A stretch of DNA of 64,000 nt from CADEEN01 sp963738425 (GTDB taxonomy: Bacteria; Pseudomonadota; Gammaproteobacteria; Burkholderiales; Burkholderiaceae_C): contig CAVTWT010000003.1 of assembly GCA_963738425.1 (NCBI GenBank), positions 62,001 through 126,000 on the forward strand, in the 5' to 3' direction. Positions 43,288 to 52,465 of the stretch are shown in pieces. The notes under the pieces were generated by a model. It was not told the origin of the DNA. It did not search any database and saw nothing but the letters and a program-made list of their open reading frames with translations. The position numbers and the translations under genes were made by a program. Position 1 is the first letter of the stretch. Each line of letters starts with the position of its first letter.

Positions 43288-44178
43288 CCGATCGAAATCA
43301 CAGAGCTCGTGCCCTGACGCTTGCCGATGATGTTCAGCAGGTTGTTCAATGCCGATTCACTGCCAGGTTCGGCTGTGGCCTCGCCGCGAAAACGCAGCCC
43401 GCTGCTGGTCCACTGGCCACCGCCACTCAACTTGAGCGCGCCGTCCACAGTGATCAGCTTGATCGTCGCCGCGTCACCGCTGGCCGCGTCGCCCTTCAAG
43501 GTCAGGCGGTAGCTGCCGAGTTCATTCAAGGTCGAGACGCGCGACGAGGCATGCGCGATGTCGAGCGACGCATCGCCCGAAAAACGCATGCGACCCTGCA
43601 CCGACTCGACAGTGAGGCCCGGAGAGGTCAGGCGCATCGTGCCGCCCATCTGCATCGTGTTCCACGGCGTGCCCAGGCCGGCGAGCAGCCCGGCCGGCCA
43701 CTGGCCGATCGTCGTACTTTCCTGCGGCAGCACATTCACCGCCACGCGGCCCCAGCCGGGCGTAATCCGCGCCCGCACCTCACCACGCAGACAACAAGCC
43801 TGGCGCAGGCGCAGCTCAGGCACGAGGCCGGAAAAACCGAGCCGCCAGTGCAGACGGTCGGGCAGCGCTGCGGCGTCGCGGCTGCCGGCGCCGCCGGTCA
43901 ATATCGGCAGCGCGCTGCCGTTCCAGACCGTGCCACGGGCGTCGGTCAACAGCAGCCGGCCGCCGGTGGCGACATCGACGCGCGAGGCCAGCCAGCCGGC
44001 CGGCACAAAGGCCACCAGTCCGGCCAGCGCGCCCATCAACGCACCCGTACCGGCCCAGCGATGCGCCGAGGTGCGCACGCGCTGCCAAGCCAGTTCGGCC
44101 AGCGTGCTTTCGGCAAAGCCGGTGCGTGCAAAGCGGCCGGGGCCGCGCCCGAACCAGCCTTTGATGCGCGCGAACCAT
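43284..44178 (-). CDS. gspN: Type II secretion protein GspN (frameshift near start)
   Basis: The main frame encodes an inner-membrane anchor (GTGALMGALAGLVAFVPAGW) and a periplasmic beta-rich domain with ARGTVWNGSALPIL, FSGLVPELRL, GTMRLTSPGLTVESVQGRM, FSGDASLDI and a final SALNNLLNIIGKRQG. Upstream the same frame stays coding-like (GWFGRGPGRFARTGFAEST), and the ATG at 44178 overlaps the gspM stop as TGATG. One base error near 44165 separates that ATG from the body. The frame as sequenced could otherwise start only at a GTG at 44078. GspN is a minor component present in some type II systems. Confidence 0.85.
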
Positions 44179-44719
44179 CAAGGAGAGCCCCCGGTGCCCG
44201 GCATCTGCACGATGACCGTGCCGCTGTAGCCCTGAGGGCCCCGCGTCAGGTTGGCTTCGATCGGCCGCGTGCGCGCTGCCGATCGCGCTTCGGCAAGCCA
44301 GTCGCGGACTTGGGTGCCGGTGGCGTTGGTGAAAGTGACCGTGGCGCGGTCGCCGCCGAGCTGTCAGCCGGCCGGCGCTGCCGAGCGCATCGGTGGCGGT
44401 CTTCAGCGCTGCCTGCGCCTGCAGCCCGCCTACCGGTGGCAAGCGCGCGCAGCGCCGTCGCTTCGCCGGCCAGGACGCTGCATCTGCTGCAATTGGGTAT
44501 CGATCTGGTCGAGGCGCGCTGGCGCCGTGCTGGTAGCTGCGCCAGGCCGGCGCAATGCCGACGAACCAGAGCAGGACCAAGCCGAGTCGCCCAGCCCAGC
44601 CAACCGGCGATGCGCCGTTCGCGCGGCGTCGAGGGCCTGCCAGCGTTGGCGCCAGCGGCGCGGTCAGCGTGCCCAGGCGGGAGCCGGGCGGGCTTGAGGC
44701 GGAAGGGTTGCGGAGTTCA
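44178..44719 (-). CDS. gspM: Type II secretion protein GspM, heavily frameshifted
   Basis: Pieces of GspM lie in all three frames in the right order. MNSATLPPQARPAPAWAR comes from the ATG at 44719, then RWRQRWQALDAA, ERRIAGWLGWATRLG, the membrane helix LVLLWFVGIAPAWRSY, LPPVGGLQAQAALKTATDAL, DRATVTFTNATGTQVRDWLA and the C-terminal IEANLTRGPQGYSGTVIVQM. At least five single-base shifts are needed in 540 bases. No single open frame covers the gene. GspM pairs with GspL in the inner membrane. Confidence 0.8.
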
Positions 44720-45972
44720 TCAGGAGCGGCCCGTTGCTGCGGTTGGGCCGGCTGAGGGTCAAGCGCACTGCCTTCCTGGGCCACGGTCCAGCCACCGCCG
44801 GCGAGTTGGCTGCGGAACTCGGCGATCTGCGTCTCGCTCCAGCCGACAGCGGCGAACATCAGGCGGCCGTTGTCGAACTTGAGCGTCTGCAGCGGCGCCT
44901 GGCCGGCAGGCCAGGCTGCAGCCGCAGCGCCGAGCAGGGTCTCGAGGTCGTTGTCGCCGGTCTTGCCGGCCGCGGCGCGCAGCAGGTCGGTTTCGCGCTG
45001 CATCTGCGCCGGGGCGTCGAGCACGGCGCGCACCTGCGGGTGGGCATTGCGCAGCAGCGACACCATGGCCCCGCGCTTGGCCGCGATCTGCCGCTCCTGG
45101 TGCCACGACCACAGGTTCAGGCCGACCACCTGCAGCGCCAGCAGCGTGGCCAGCCCCCAGCGCACCGGCCGCCAGCCGGCACTGCGAAAACGCCGCAGCG
45201 CATCGCGCAGGGCGACGGTGCCGCGGTGCTTCGGTGCGATGTCGAACTGCAGCAGGTTCCACAGCGAGCGCATCGAGCGCAGCAGGCGCTGCTCGTCGGA
45301 GAGAACGGTGACCGTGCCGCCGAGCCAGCGCTCGGCCGGCGCGGCCACGGCCGGGTGCGCTGTCCAGCGCGCCGGCTGCGCGGTCCACTGTCTGAGCATC
45401 TGCTTGGCCAAGGCGCCGCCGACGCCCATGCAGATCACGCCCTTGGCGTCGGACCAGGTGAGCTGCATCGGCGCACTGGCATCGTCGCCGAAGGCCGCGC
45501 TGAAGTGGCCGAGCGGCATGTCTTCGGGCCACGACATCGGCACCGCGCGCTCAACGACCAGGCCAGCCTTGTCGAGCGCCGTCAACTCGCCCTTGAGCCA
45601 GGCTTTGTCGATCACGCCGACCCAGCCGGTCTGGCCGCCGGCAAGGCCGGGTGCGAGCGCGAAGTGCACGCTGTCGGCGTCGTCGAGCAGTTGCTCCTCC
45701 AGGGTGCCGGCGATCGCGGCGCGCAGCCGGGCGGCCGGTGCCTTGGGCACGGCGATGCGGTGCCAGCTGACGTCGGTGTCGGCGAGCACGACGATCGCGC
45801 TGTCGGCCTTGGGCAGCAGCGCGGCCTTGGCGCGGCCGTGGCGAGCGATGTTCAGTCCGTCGGGCGACAGCACATACAGCAGCTCGGCCGAGCCCTCGCG
45901 CGAAGGCGGCGCGGCGTCGGCACCGCTGAGCAGGCGGGGCCGCGACGGGAGCAGGATGACGAGCGTGGACAT
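44719..45972 (-). CDS. gspL: Type II secretion protein GspL
   Basis: This protein of about 415 residues has a cytoplasmic actin-like domain (ELLYVLSPDGLNIARHGRAK, IRLRAAIAGTLEEQLLDD), one membrane helix (RWGLATLLALQVVGLNLWSW, about residue 275-295) and a periplasmic ferredoxin-like domain ending LKFDNGRLMFAAVGWSE and GGGWTVAQEGSAL. It links GspE to GspM. As sequenced the frame runs on past the expected stop into gspM; a base error near 44755 probably hides the true end, so the lower boundary is approximate. The 136 bases to gspK contain no gene. Confidence 0.9.
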
Positions 45973-46108
45973 GTCTTGTTTCAGGCTGGCGCGCGCGCAA
46001 TGCCGCGCTCCACCAGAGCGCCGGCAACAAGTAACAGAGCGGGGAGTGTAGTAGCGGGCCGAGCAGCGCCTGCAACAAGGAACCGTGAGGAACTAGGGTG
46101 CCTCGGCA

Positions 46109-47113
46109 TCAGTTGCCCTGGCCCACGTTCACGCCTTCGCGCAGGCTCACGCGCTCGCGCGACTTGACGACGATCTCGAGCTGGACCCGTTGCACCAGCG
46201 AGCGCTCTTCGAGCACCCGCTCCTCCAGCCGCAGCCGGCCCTGGATGATGAAGAAGTTGCTGGTCACGGCCAGCACCTCCCGGTCAGCGGCGCGTGCCTG
46301 GACGACGGGGAAGTAGCCGAGGGCCGTCGGCGAGGTCAGATCCTTCAGTGGGGTGCGCTGGCGATCCTGGACCAGGCGCTGGGCATTGCCGAGCGTCATG
46401 CCGTCGACCGTAGCGGCGATGACCTCGGCCGCCGCGGTGTTCACGTTGACCTTGGCCGTGGCGTCCGGCAGCACGTCGACCCAGGGGTCGAGGCGCTTGA
46501 TGGTGTCGGCGTCGATGCCCAGCCAGGCCAGTTGAGACAGATGCTGGGGCGCGATGGCGACCGTGCCGGTGCTGTTGGGGCCAGGCCAGGCCTTGGCCAG
46601 CACCGTGGCGATGCGGGCGGCGCAGTCGCCGGTCGCGCCGCCCTGGTCGCACAGCCGCTGCAACACCTTCTGCTCGGCCTCGACGACCTTGCCGTCGGCG
46701 TCGATCAGGCGGCGCAGATTCCATCGCGACTGGGCGTCGGTGATCGAGCCGGACAGAAAGGCGTCGAGAGAATCGTTCTCGGCGACGCTGTTGTTGTCGC
46801 GGTCGGCGGCCAGGAACGACGACAGCCGTGCTTCGGCCAGCGGCACCGCCCAGGGCTCGCCGAGGTGGTCGCGCGGGTCGTTGGCGTTGTTGCGTGCGTC
46901 CTCGCGCAAGATCAGGCGCGCCCAATCGAGGGCGCCGGAGAGGATCCAGGCCGCCTGGGTGCGCGCCCGCTCGGCCGCCTCGACCTGGATGGCCCGCCAT
47001 TGCTGCCAGACCATGCCGGCGGCCAGCGTGGTCACCAGCGTCATGATCAGCATGGCCAGCAGCAGCGCCGCGCCGCGCTGGGCCGGGAGCGACGGCGTGC
47101 GTTTGAGTTTCAT
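46109..47113 (-). CDS. gspK: Type II secretion minor pseudopilin GspK
   Basis: The 334-residue protein has a short basic leader, the prepilin cleavage-type site QRGAALLLAMLIMTLVTTLAAG and no glutamate at +5, which is the known exception of GspK. The large globular domain has SFLAADRDNNSVAENDSLDA, WNLRRLIDADGKV, two helix-hairpin-helix-like parts and KVNVNTAAAEVIAA. It should cap the pseudopilus tip with GspI and GspJ. It overlaps gspJ by 4 bases. Confidence 0.93.
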   Translation of the reverse strand: MKLKRTPSLPAQRGAALLLAMLIMTLVTTLAAGMVWQQWRAIQVEAAERARTQAAWILSGALDWARLILREDARNNANDPRDHLGEPWAVPLAEARLSSFLAADRDNNSVAENDSLDAFLSGSITDAQSRWNLRRLIDADGKVVEAEQKVLQRLCDQGGATGDCAARIATVLAKAWPGPNSTGTVAIAPQHLSQLAWLGIDADTIKRLDPWVDVLPDATAKVNVNTAAAEVIAATVDGMTLGNAQRLVQDRQRTPLKDLTSPTALGYFPVVQARAADREVLAVTSNFFIIQGRLRLEERVLEERSLVQRVQLEIVVKSRERVSLREGVNVGQGN

Positions 47114-47745
47114 GACGGCAGCGGCTGGGGTGGCAGCAGCAGGTCACGCGTCACGGTGCTGCCGCCCTGGCCTTCGACCTGCTGCTGCAGCGTCAGCACG
47201 AGGCGCACCCCGGTGGGCAGCACGAACGATGCGGGTCCGCGCGCGGTGCCCGGGTTCACGTCGCCGCTGGATTGGGCGTTGGTCCAGGCATTGTTGCGAT
47301 AGAAGTAGACCTGCCAGCCCCCCAGGCCTTCGTAGACCGTCAACTGGCCGGGCTCGTTGCCGAGCAATTGCTGGCTGGCCAGCCACGCGTCTTGCAAGCC
47401 TTGGGCGCTGGTCGCGATCGGCGAGGCCCAGCGCATCCAGCGCGTTTCCTGCAAGGCCCAGGTGACGACCTGCAGGCCGCCGGACTGTCGGCGGACGACG
47501 CGCAGCGTCTTGCCATCAAAGGCCAGCGCCGGCACCAGCTGCGTGGGGTGCAATTGCTGCAGGTCTTGTTCCCACTGTGCGAGCACGGTGCCCATGCGCA
47601 GCGTTTCATTGACCCGTGCATCCGCGGACTGCTTGGCCTCGGCCATGCTCGAGACGCCGCGCCACGACATCGTGGCCAACAGCGCCATCAGCGCCAGCGC
47701 GACCAGGACTTCGACCAGCGTAAAACCGTGGTGCTTGCGCTTCAT
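47110..47745 (-). CDS. gspJ: Type II secretion minor pseudopilin GspJ
   Basis: This 211-residue pseudopilin starts MKRKHHGFTLVEVLVALALM, with the cleavage Gly-Phe and Glu at +5. The globular part has WRGVSSMAEAKQSADARVNETL, WEQDLQQLHPTQLVP and GGWQVYFYRNNAW. It is part of the tip complex. It overlaps gspI and gspK by 4 bases on each side, showing tight coupling in the operon. Confidence 0.93.
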   Translation of the reverse strand: MKRKHHGFTLVEVLVALALMALLATMSWRGVSSMAEAKQSADARVNETLRMGTVLAQWEQDLQQLHPTQLVPALAFDGKTLRVVRRQSGGLQVVTWALQETRWMRWASPIATSAQGLQDAWLASQQLLGNEPGQLTVYEGLGGWQVYFYRNNAWTNAQSSGDVNPGTARGPASFVLPTGVRLVLTLQQQVEGQGGSTVTRDLLLPPQPLPS

Positions 47746-48113
47746 GGGTAGCGGGTCAGCACCGTCGAAAGATTCAGCAGGGGCGTGCCGGCCTCATCGG
47801 CGATGTTGGCATCGACGCGGCGGAAGTTCGGGTTCGGCGTCGGCCGCACGATGAGCTGGCCCTTGAACGTGCGCCCCAACTGGTTGCAGGCGAAGTCGCT
47901 GTCGCCGATGCCCGGGAACTGCTTGGCGAGCTTCAGGTTGGTGAGCTGGTTGTCGGCGCACCACTGCGCGGCGCTGACATCGGCCAGGCGCTGCGCGTTG
48001 TTGGCCAGCGCGCCCGCGGCCTTGAAGCCTGCGCCGAGCGCCACGGCAACGATGGCCAGAGCGACCAGCACTTCGATCAGCGTGAAGCCGCGAGCAGCCG
48101 AAGCGGACTTCAT
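47742..48113 (-). CDS. gspI: Type II secretion minor pseudopilin GspI
   Basis: The 123-residue protein starts MKSASAARGFTLIEVLVALA, a short prepilin leader with Gly-Phe cleavage and Glu at +5. The remainder has GFKAAGALANNAQRLADVSA, WCADNQLTNLKLAKQFPGIG and the C-terminal VDANIADEAGTPLLNLSTV. The segment WCADNQ and its downstream strand are characteristic of GspI. It overlaps gspH and gspJ by 4 bases. Confidence 0.93.
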   Translation of the reverse strand: MKSASAARGFTLIEVLVALAIVAVALGAGFKAAGALANNAQRLADVSAAQWCADNQLTNLKLAKQFPGIGDSDFACNQLGRTFKGQLIVRPTPNPNFRRVDANIADEAGTPLLNLSTVLTRYP

Positions 48114-48607
48114 GGCGTTGCTGCCGCGAAGGACGTGCGCGAGAACGGCGCCAGGCCATCGCTGGCCAGCATGACGCGACGCTCATCGCGGCTGAGGACG
48201 ATGCGTTGCGCCGGCAGGATCGGTTCGGGGCCGAGCAGCACGGCGCGCGCACCGATGATCTCTGCGCTGACGCCGGGGCGCAGCCAGTGCGACGGCAGGT
48301 TGGAACTCCGGGGCAAGCCGATGAAGCGGAAGTTCGCGCCGTCGGTGGCCTCGGCGCCCGCAGGTTCCCAGCGCACGGTGATGCCCGACGAGCGCGCTTC
48401 CGTGCGCGCGCCTTCGAGCAAGGCGGCGAGCCGTTCAGCCTCTTCGTCGAGTTGCGCCTGCGCGCCGTCGCGCATTGACACGACGACCAGCGAAGAGGCC
48501 AGGGCGACGATCGCCAGGACGACGAGCAGCTCGATCAGCGTGAAGCCGCGGACGCGCACGGCCGTGACCAGATTCAAGCGTCTATTGCCATGAACCGACG
48601 TCGGCAT
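48110..48607 (-). CDS. gspH: Type II secretion minor pseudopilin GspH
   Basis: The prepilin signature is VRGFTLIELLVVLAIVALAS, followed by QLDEEAERLAALLEGARTEARSSGITVRW, as expected of GspH. The ATG at 48607 (165 residues) is preceded by GAAGGCAACG, a fair ribosome-binding site, and gives a 21-residue leader overlapping gspG by 26 bases. A TTG at 48577 just after the gspG stop would give a shorter, more typical leader; both are possible. The C-terminal part ends LAPFSRTSFAAATP. Confidence 0.88.
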   Translation of the reverse strand: MPTSVHGNRRLNLVTAVRVRGFTLIELLVVLAIVALASSLVVVSMRDGAQAQLDEEAERLAALLEGARTEARSSGITVRWEPAGAEATDGANFRFIGLPRSSNLPSHWLRPGVSAEIIGARAVLLGPEPILPAQRIVLSRDERRVMLASDGLAPFSRTSFAAATP

Positions 48608-49049
48608 CGTTGCCTTCGCCGCCGCTTTGGCCGTCGGCGCCGTAGCTGAAGACATCGACCTCACCCTTGATGCCTGGGTTCACGTACTGGTAAGGACGGT
48701 TCCAGGGATCGTTGGGCAGCTTGTCGAGATAGGGCTTCCAGTTCGGCGGGATCGTGCCGGCCGTTGGCTTGCGCGCGAGCGCTTCGAGGCCCTGCTCGGC
48801 GCTTGGAAAGCGCTGGTTGTCGAGCTTGTACAGCTTCAACTGTTGCATCAGGTTGCTGATATCGGTGCGGGCGGCGGTCACCTTGGCTTCTTCGGCGCGG
48901 TTGATGACGTTGGGCACGATCAACGCGGCGAGCACGCCAATGATGGTCAGCACCACCAGCATCTCGATCAGCGTGAAGCCGCGGCCGCGCAGGCGGTTCG
49001 TGGGTGGGGTCGGGAGTGTCATGGGCAACAGTGCGCAGGCTTTTTGCAT
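48582..49049 (-). CDS. gspG: Type II secretion major pseudopilin GspG
   Basis: This 155-residue protein has the prepilin site RGRGFTLIEMLVVLTIIGVL and the major-pseudopilin body: NRAEEAKVTAARTDISNLMQ, YKLDNQRFPSAEQGLEAL, PYLDKLPNDPWNRPYQYVNP and the calcium-site end EVDVFSYGADGQSGGEGNDADVG. It builds the pseudopilus shaft. An internal ATG at 49022 is an alternative start. The gene is first in the minus-strand gsp operon and only 25 bases from the divergent gspC start. Confidence 0.95.
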   Translation of the reverse strand: MQKACALLPMTLPTPPTNRLRGRGFTLIEMLVVLTIIGVLAALIVPNVINRAEEAKVTAARTDISNLMQQLKLYKLDNQRFPSAEQGLEALARKPTAGTIPPNWKPYLDKLPNDPWNRPYQYVNPGIKGEVDVFSYGADGQSGGEGNDADVGSWQ

Positions 49050-49074
49050 GGTGTGCTTCCATCATAATGGGCCG

Positions 49075-49716
49075 ATGAAAGCGCGCTTGTTGGCATTCGT
49101 GATCTGGGCCGCCGTCGCTGCGAGTGCCGTGTTCTGGCTGCTGCGCCTGTGGGCCTCTTCGCCCGCGGCGCCGCCCAACGTGGTCCAGGTGGCGACCGCG
49201 GCACCCGCGCGTGGCAACCTGGACAGTGTCTTCGGTGCGCCGAAGGCGGCATCGCCAACCGCGGCGCCGGTGGAGCCGGCATTGGCCTCGCGCTTCAAAC
49301 TGTTGGGTGTGGCCGCGCCGCGCGAGGGCGGCGACACCACGGGCCTGGCCTTGATCGCGGTCGATGGCAAGCCCGCGCGCGGCTTCAAGGTCGGCACGGT
49401 GATCGATGGCGACCTCGTGCTGCAATCAGTGCATGCGCGTGGCGCTGCATTGGGCACGAGAGGTGCTGCGCCTGCCGTGTCGCTCGAGTTGCCGGCCTTG
49501 GCCGGGGCGCTGTCGAGCCCGCGCGCGGCGCCGCCTCCGGTGACCATGCCTGGGTTGCCGCTGCCGGGGACGGGTGCCATCGTCTCGGTGCCAACGTCGC
49601 CCGTACCACCGCCACCGCCAGCTGCCCCGTTTCAGGGCATGAGGCCTCCCGAGGCCGGCGAGTCGGCAGAGCCGCAGCCTGTTGCGCCGCCGGGCACGGG
49701 CAGCACTACGCGCTGA
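49075..49716 (+). CDS. gspC: Type II secretion protein GspC (short, no PDZ)
   Basis: The 213-residue protein has an N-terminal membrane helix (LLAFVIWAAVAASAVFWLLR) and a periplasmic homology-region domain with LASRFKLLGVAAPREGG, GLALIAVDGKPARGFKVGTVID and VLQSVHARGAALG. These features fit GspC. The PDZ or coiled-coil domain of longer GspC proteins is missing; instead there is a proline-rich tail of about 70 residues. It would link the inner-membrane platform to the secretin. It is divergent from the rest of the gsp genes. Confidence 0.88.
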   Translation: MKARLLAFVIWAAVAASAVFWLLRLWASSPAAPPNVVQVATAAPARGNLDSVFGAPKAASPTAAPVEPALASRFKLLGVAAPREGGDTTGLALIAVDGKPARGFKVGTVIDGDLVLQSVHARGAALGTRGAAPAVSLELPALAGALSSPRAAPPPVTMPGLPLPGTGAIVSVPTSPVPPPPPAAPFQGMRPPEAGESAEPQPVAPPGTGSTTR

Positions 49717-49728
49717 TCGAATCGCCGG

Positions 49729-50811
49729 TCAGGCGTCCGTCAAGCGCACGGTGTCGGCGATGGTGTCCAGTTCACCGAGCTGCGAGGGCCCGGGATCTTC
49801 GCCTTCGGCCACTTCGGTGAGCAGCGAGGCCGCGGCGCGCACCAGCGGCCAGGCGAGCGTGGCGCCGGTGCCGTCGGTGCTCTCCATGCCCAGTTCGAGC
49901 AGCGCCGACGAGTGGAAAAGGTTGAGCGCGTAGTCCAGGCCCTGGTGGCTGTGGCTGCGGCAGAACACGCAGTAGTCGATGACCGGAGCGGCGATGCGCG
50001 AGGCCACCATGACGGCAGCGCAAGCGGGCAAGCCGTCGACCATGATCAGGTGCCGCCGGCCGGCGGCAACGAGCATGGCGCCGGTCATCATCGCGATGTC
50101 GAAACCGCCGAAGGCGGCCAGCACTTCCACCGGGTCGGCCACATCGCGATGCCGCGCTTGCGCGCTTTGCGTCACCGCCAGCAGGTGCGTCAGCAGGTTG
50201 GTGTCCATCTGCGGGTGCGCCAGCAGCAACTCGCGCACCGGCGCGCCAGTCAGGCGCGACAGGATCAGCGCCGCGCTCTCGTGTGAGCCGACACCCAGGC
50301 CCGCAAAGGCCAGCACGTTGCCGGGCAGCGACTGCCCAATCTCCATGCCGGCGCGGATCGCGGCCTGCGCTTGATCGACCGACATGGCCGGGCCGACACG
50401 TGCATTGCGCGTGCCGTGGGCGATCTTGCGCATCAACAGCCGCTCATGGGCGACCAGGCGATCGGCCACGCCGGCATCGACCACCGACACCGCCAAACCT
50501 TGCGTTGCCGCAAAAACGGACAGCGGCAGCTGCCCCGACAAGACCTGCCAGACGCGCTCGGCGGTGGTCTGCCCGGGCGGGGCCGGCAGGCCTTCGACCG
50601 CCAGGCCGTTGTCGCCGGCAAACAGCACCACCTGCGGCTCGCTGAAGCGTGGGCGCAAGGTGTCCTGGATCAGGCCGATGCGCACCGACAGCGGTTCGAG
50701 TTCGCCGAGGCTGCCGATGGTTTCGCCGCGGCGCTGCAGCTTGTCGCGCAGTGCGCGTTCGAGCGCCGCGTTGGCGGTCGGCGCGATCAGCGATTGGGTG
50801 GCGTTGTGCAT
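49729..50811 (-). CDS. CobT-like nicotinate-nucleotide phosphoribosyltransferase
   Basis: This 360-residue protein aligns over its length with CobT, which joins the lower-ligand base to ribose phosphate in cobalamin synthesis. It has GSLGELEPLSVRIGLIQDTL, VVLFAGDNGLAVEGLP, VDAGVAD and NLLTHLLAVTQ. Two functional spots differ from textbook CobT: FAGDHG reads FAGDNG (residues 64-69), and the GEGTGA box with the catalytic glutamate reads TDGTGA (312-317). No other cob genes are nearby. It could be a bona fide CobT of a divergent clade or a related enzyme acting on another base. Confidence 0.82.
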   Translation of the reverse strand: MHNATQSLIAPTANAALERALRDKLQRRGETIGSLGELEPLSVRIGLIQDTLRPRFSEPQVVLFAGDNGLAVEGLPAPPGQTTAERVWQVLSGQLPLSVFAATQGLAVSVVDAGVADRLVAHERLLMRKIAHGTRNARVGPAMSVDQAQAAIRAGMEIGQSLPGNVLAFAGLGVGSHESAALILSRLTGAPVRELLLAHPQMDTNLLTHLLAVTQSAQARHRDVADPVEVLAAFGGFDIAMMTGAMLVAAGRRHLIMVDGLPACAAVMVASRIAAPVIDYCVFCRSHSHQGLDYALNLFHSSALLELGMESTDGTGATLAWPLVRAAASLLTEVAEGEDPGPSQLGELDTIADTVRLTDA

Positions 50812-50840
50812 GGCGGAGCGTGAAATGGTACCGAGGGGCG

Positions 50841-52382
50841 TCAGCGCAGGAACAAACTGTAGGCCGGGTTGTCGCTCTCGTCTGCGTAGGAGTAGCCGAG
50901 CTGGTCGAGAAACTGACGCAAGGCACGGGCGTCGCCGCGCGGTACCTGCAGGCCGACCAGGATGCGGCCGTGGTCGGCGCCCTGATTGCGGTAGTGGAAA
51001 AGGCTGATGTTCCAGTCGGGGTGCAGGGCGTTCAGGAAACGCATCAGCGCTCCCGGCCGCTCGGGAAACGTGAAGCGGTACAGGCGCTCGTCATGGGCCA
51101 GCGCGCTGCGCCCGCCGACCATGTGGCGCACATGCTCCTTGGCCAGTTCATCGTCGGTGAGGTTGACCGTGGCAAAGCCGTGGCGGACGAAGTTGCGCTC
51201 GATGCGCTCGGCTTCGTCGCGTTGGGCGATCGCAATGCCGATGAAGACATGGGCTTCATTGGCGTCGGAGATGCGGTAGTTGAACTCGGTGACGCTGCGC
51301 GAGCCGATCTGCTCGCACAGCCGCTTGAACGATCCGCGCGCTTCGGGCAGCGTGACGGCGAACAGCGCTTCGCGCTCTTCGCCGAACTCGGCGCGCTCGG
51401 CGACGAAGCGCAGGCGGTCGAAGTTCATGTTGGCGCCACAGGTGATGGCGACGAACGTCTGGCCCTTGGCCTTGTGTTCGGCTGCGTACTGCTTGATCGC
51501 GGCCACACCCATCGCGCCGGCCGGCTCGAGGATGCTGCGCGTGTCCTGGAACACGTCCTTGATCGCGGCGCAGACGGCGTCGGTGTCGACGACGACGTAG
51601 TCATCGACGAGTTCGCGCGCGATGCGGAAGGTCTCCTCCCCGACCAGCTTGACCGCGGTGCCGTCGGAGAACAGGCCGACGTCGGCGAGCGTGATCCGTT
51701 TGCCGGCGCGCACTGAACGCAGCATGGCGTCGGAGTCGTTCATCTGCACGCCGATGACCTTGACCTCGGGACGCACTGCCTTGATGTAGCTGGCCACGCC
51801 GGCAATCAGGCCGCCGCCGCCGATGGCGACGAACACGGCATCGAGCGGCCCCTGGTGCTGGCGCAGGATCTCCATCGCCACCGTGCCCTGGCCGGCGATC
51901 ACGTCGGGGTCGTCGAACGGATGCACGAAGGTCAGGCCGCGCTCGGCTTCGAGCGTCTTGGCGTGGCCGTGGGCGTCCGAGTAGCTGTCGCCTTGCAGCA
52001 CGACGTCGCCACCGAGGGCGCGCACCGCGTCGATTTTCAGCTTGGGTGTGGTGATCGGCATGACCACCGTGGCCTTGCAGCCCAGGCGCCGCGCCGACAA
52101 CGCCACGCCCTGCGCATGGTTGCCGGCCGAGGCGCAGATGACGCCGCGCGCGCGCTCGGCCTCGGACAGATGAGCCATCTTGTTGTAGGCGCCGCGCAGC
52201 TTGAAGCTGAAGACGGGCTGTTGGTCTTCGCGCTTCAGCAGCACGTGGTTGCCAATGCGCCGCGACAGCGTCCGCGCTGGCTCCAACGGCGACTCGACCG
52301 CCACGTCGTAGACGCGCGCGGTCAGTATGCGGCGCAAATAGTCGTGCTTCACGGGCTTGGCGCCGCGTGGCTTGCTGCTCAT
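50841..52382 (-). CDS. ilvA: Threonine ammonia-lyase, biosynthetic
   Basis: The 513-residue protein is full-length IlvA. It has the PLP lysine in VFSFKLRGAYNKMAHL (about residue 62), the phosphate-binding glycine loop AIGGGGLIAGVASYI, and the serine-rich CASAGNHAQGVALSA. Two ACT-like regulatory domains follow (about 335-425 and 430-513), as in isoleucine-feedback-inhibited enzymes. It deaminates threonine to 2-oxobutanoate, the first step of isoleucine synthesis. The ATG at 52382 is used since MSSKPRGAKPVKHDYLRRIL is the usual start. It stands alone between cobT-like and osmC-like genes. Confidence 0.95.
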   Translation of the reverse strand: MSSKPRGAKPVKHDYLRRILTARVYDVAVESPLEPARTLSRRIGNHVLLKREDQQPVFSFKLRGAYNKMAHLSEAERARGVICASAGNHAQGVALSARRLGCKATVVMPITTPKLKIDAVRALGGDVVLQGDSYSDAHGHAKTLEAERGLTFVHPFDDPDVIAGQGTVAMEILRQHQGPLDAVFVAIGGGGLIAGVASYIKAVRPEVKVIGVQMNDSDAMLRSVRAGKRITLADVGLFSDGTAVKLVGEETFRIARELVDDYVVVDTDAVCAAIKDVFQDTRSILEPAGAMGVAAIKQYAAEHKAKGQTFVAITCGANMNFDRLRFVAERAEFGEEREALFAVTLPEARGSFKRLCEQIGSRSVTEFNYRISDANEAHVFIGIAIAQRDEAERIERNFVRHGFATVNLTDDELAKEHVRHMVGGRSALAHDERLYRFTFPERPGALMRFLNALHPDWNISLFHYRNQGADHGRILVGLQVPRGDARALRQFLDQLGYSYADESDNPAYSLFLR

Positions 52383-52465
52383 GTCCCGTCCTTGAATCCC
52401 TTGGGCGGGGATCATAGGCGGGAGGTCGGCACAATCAACAGCGACGCAAGACAGGAAGACGCGCG

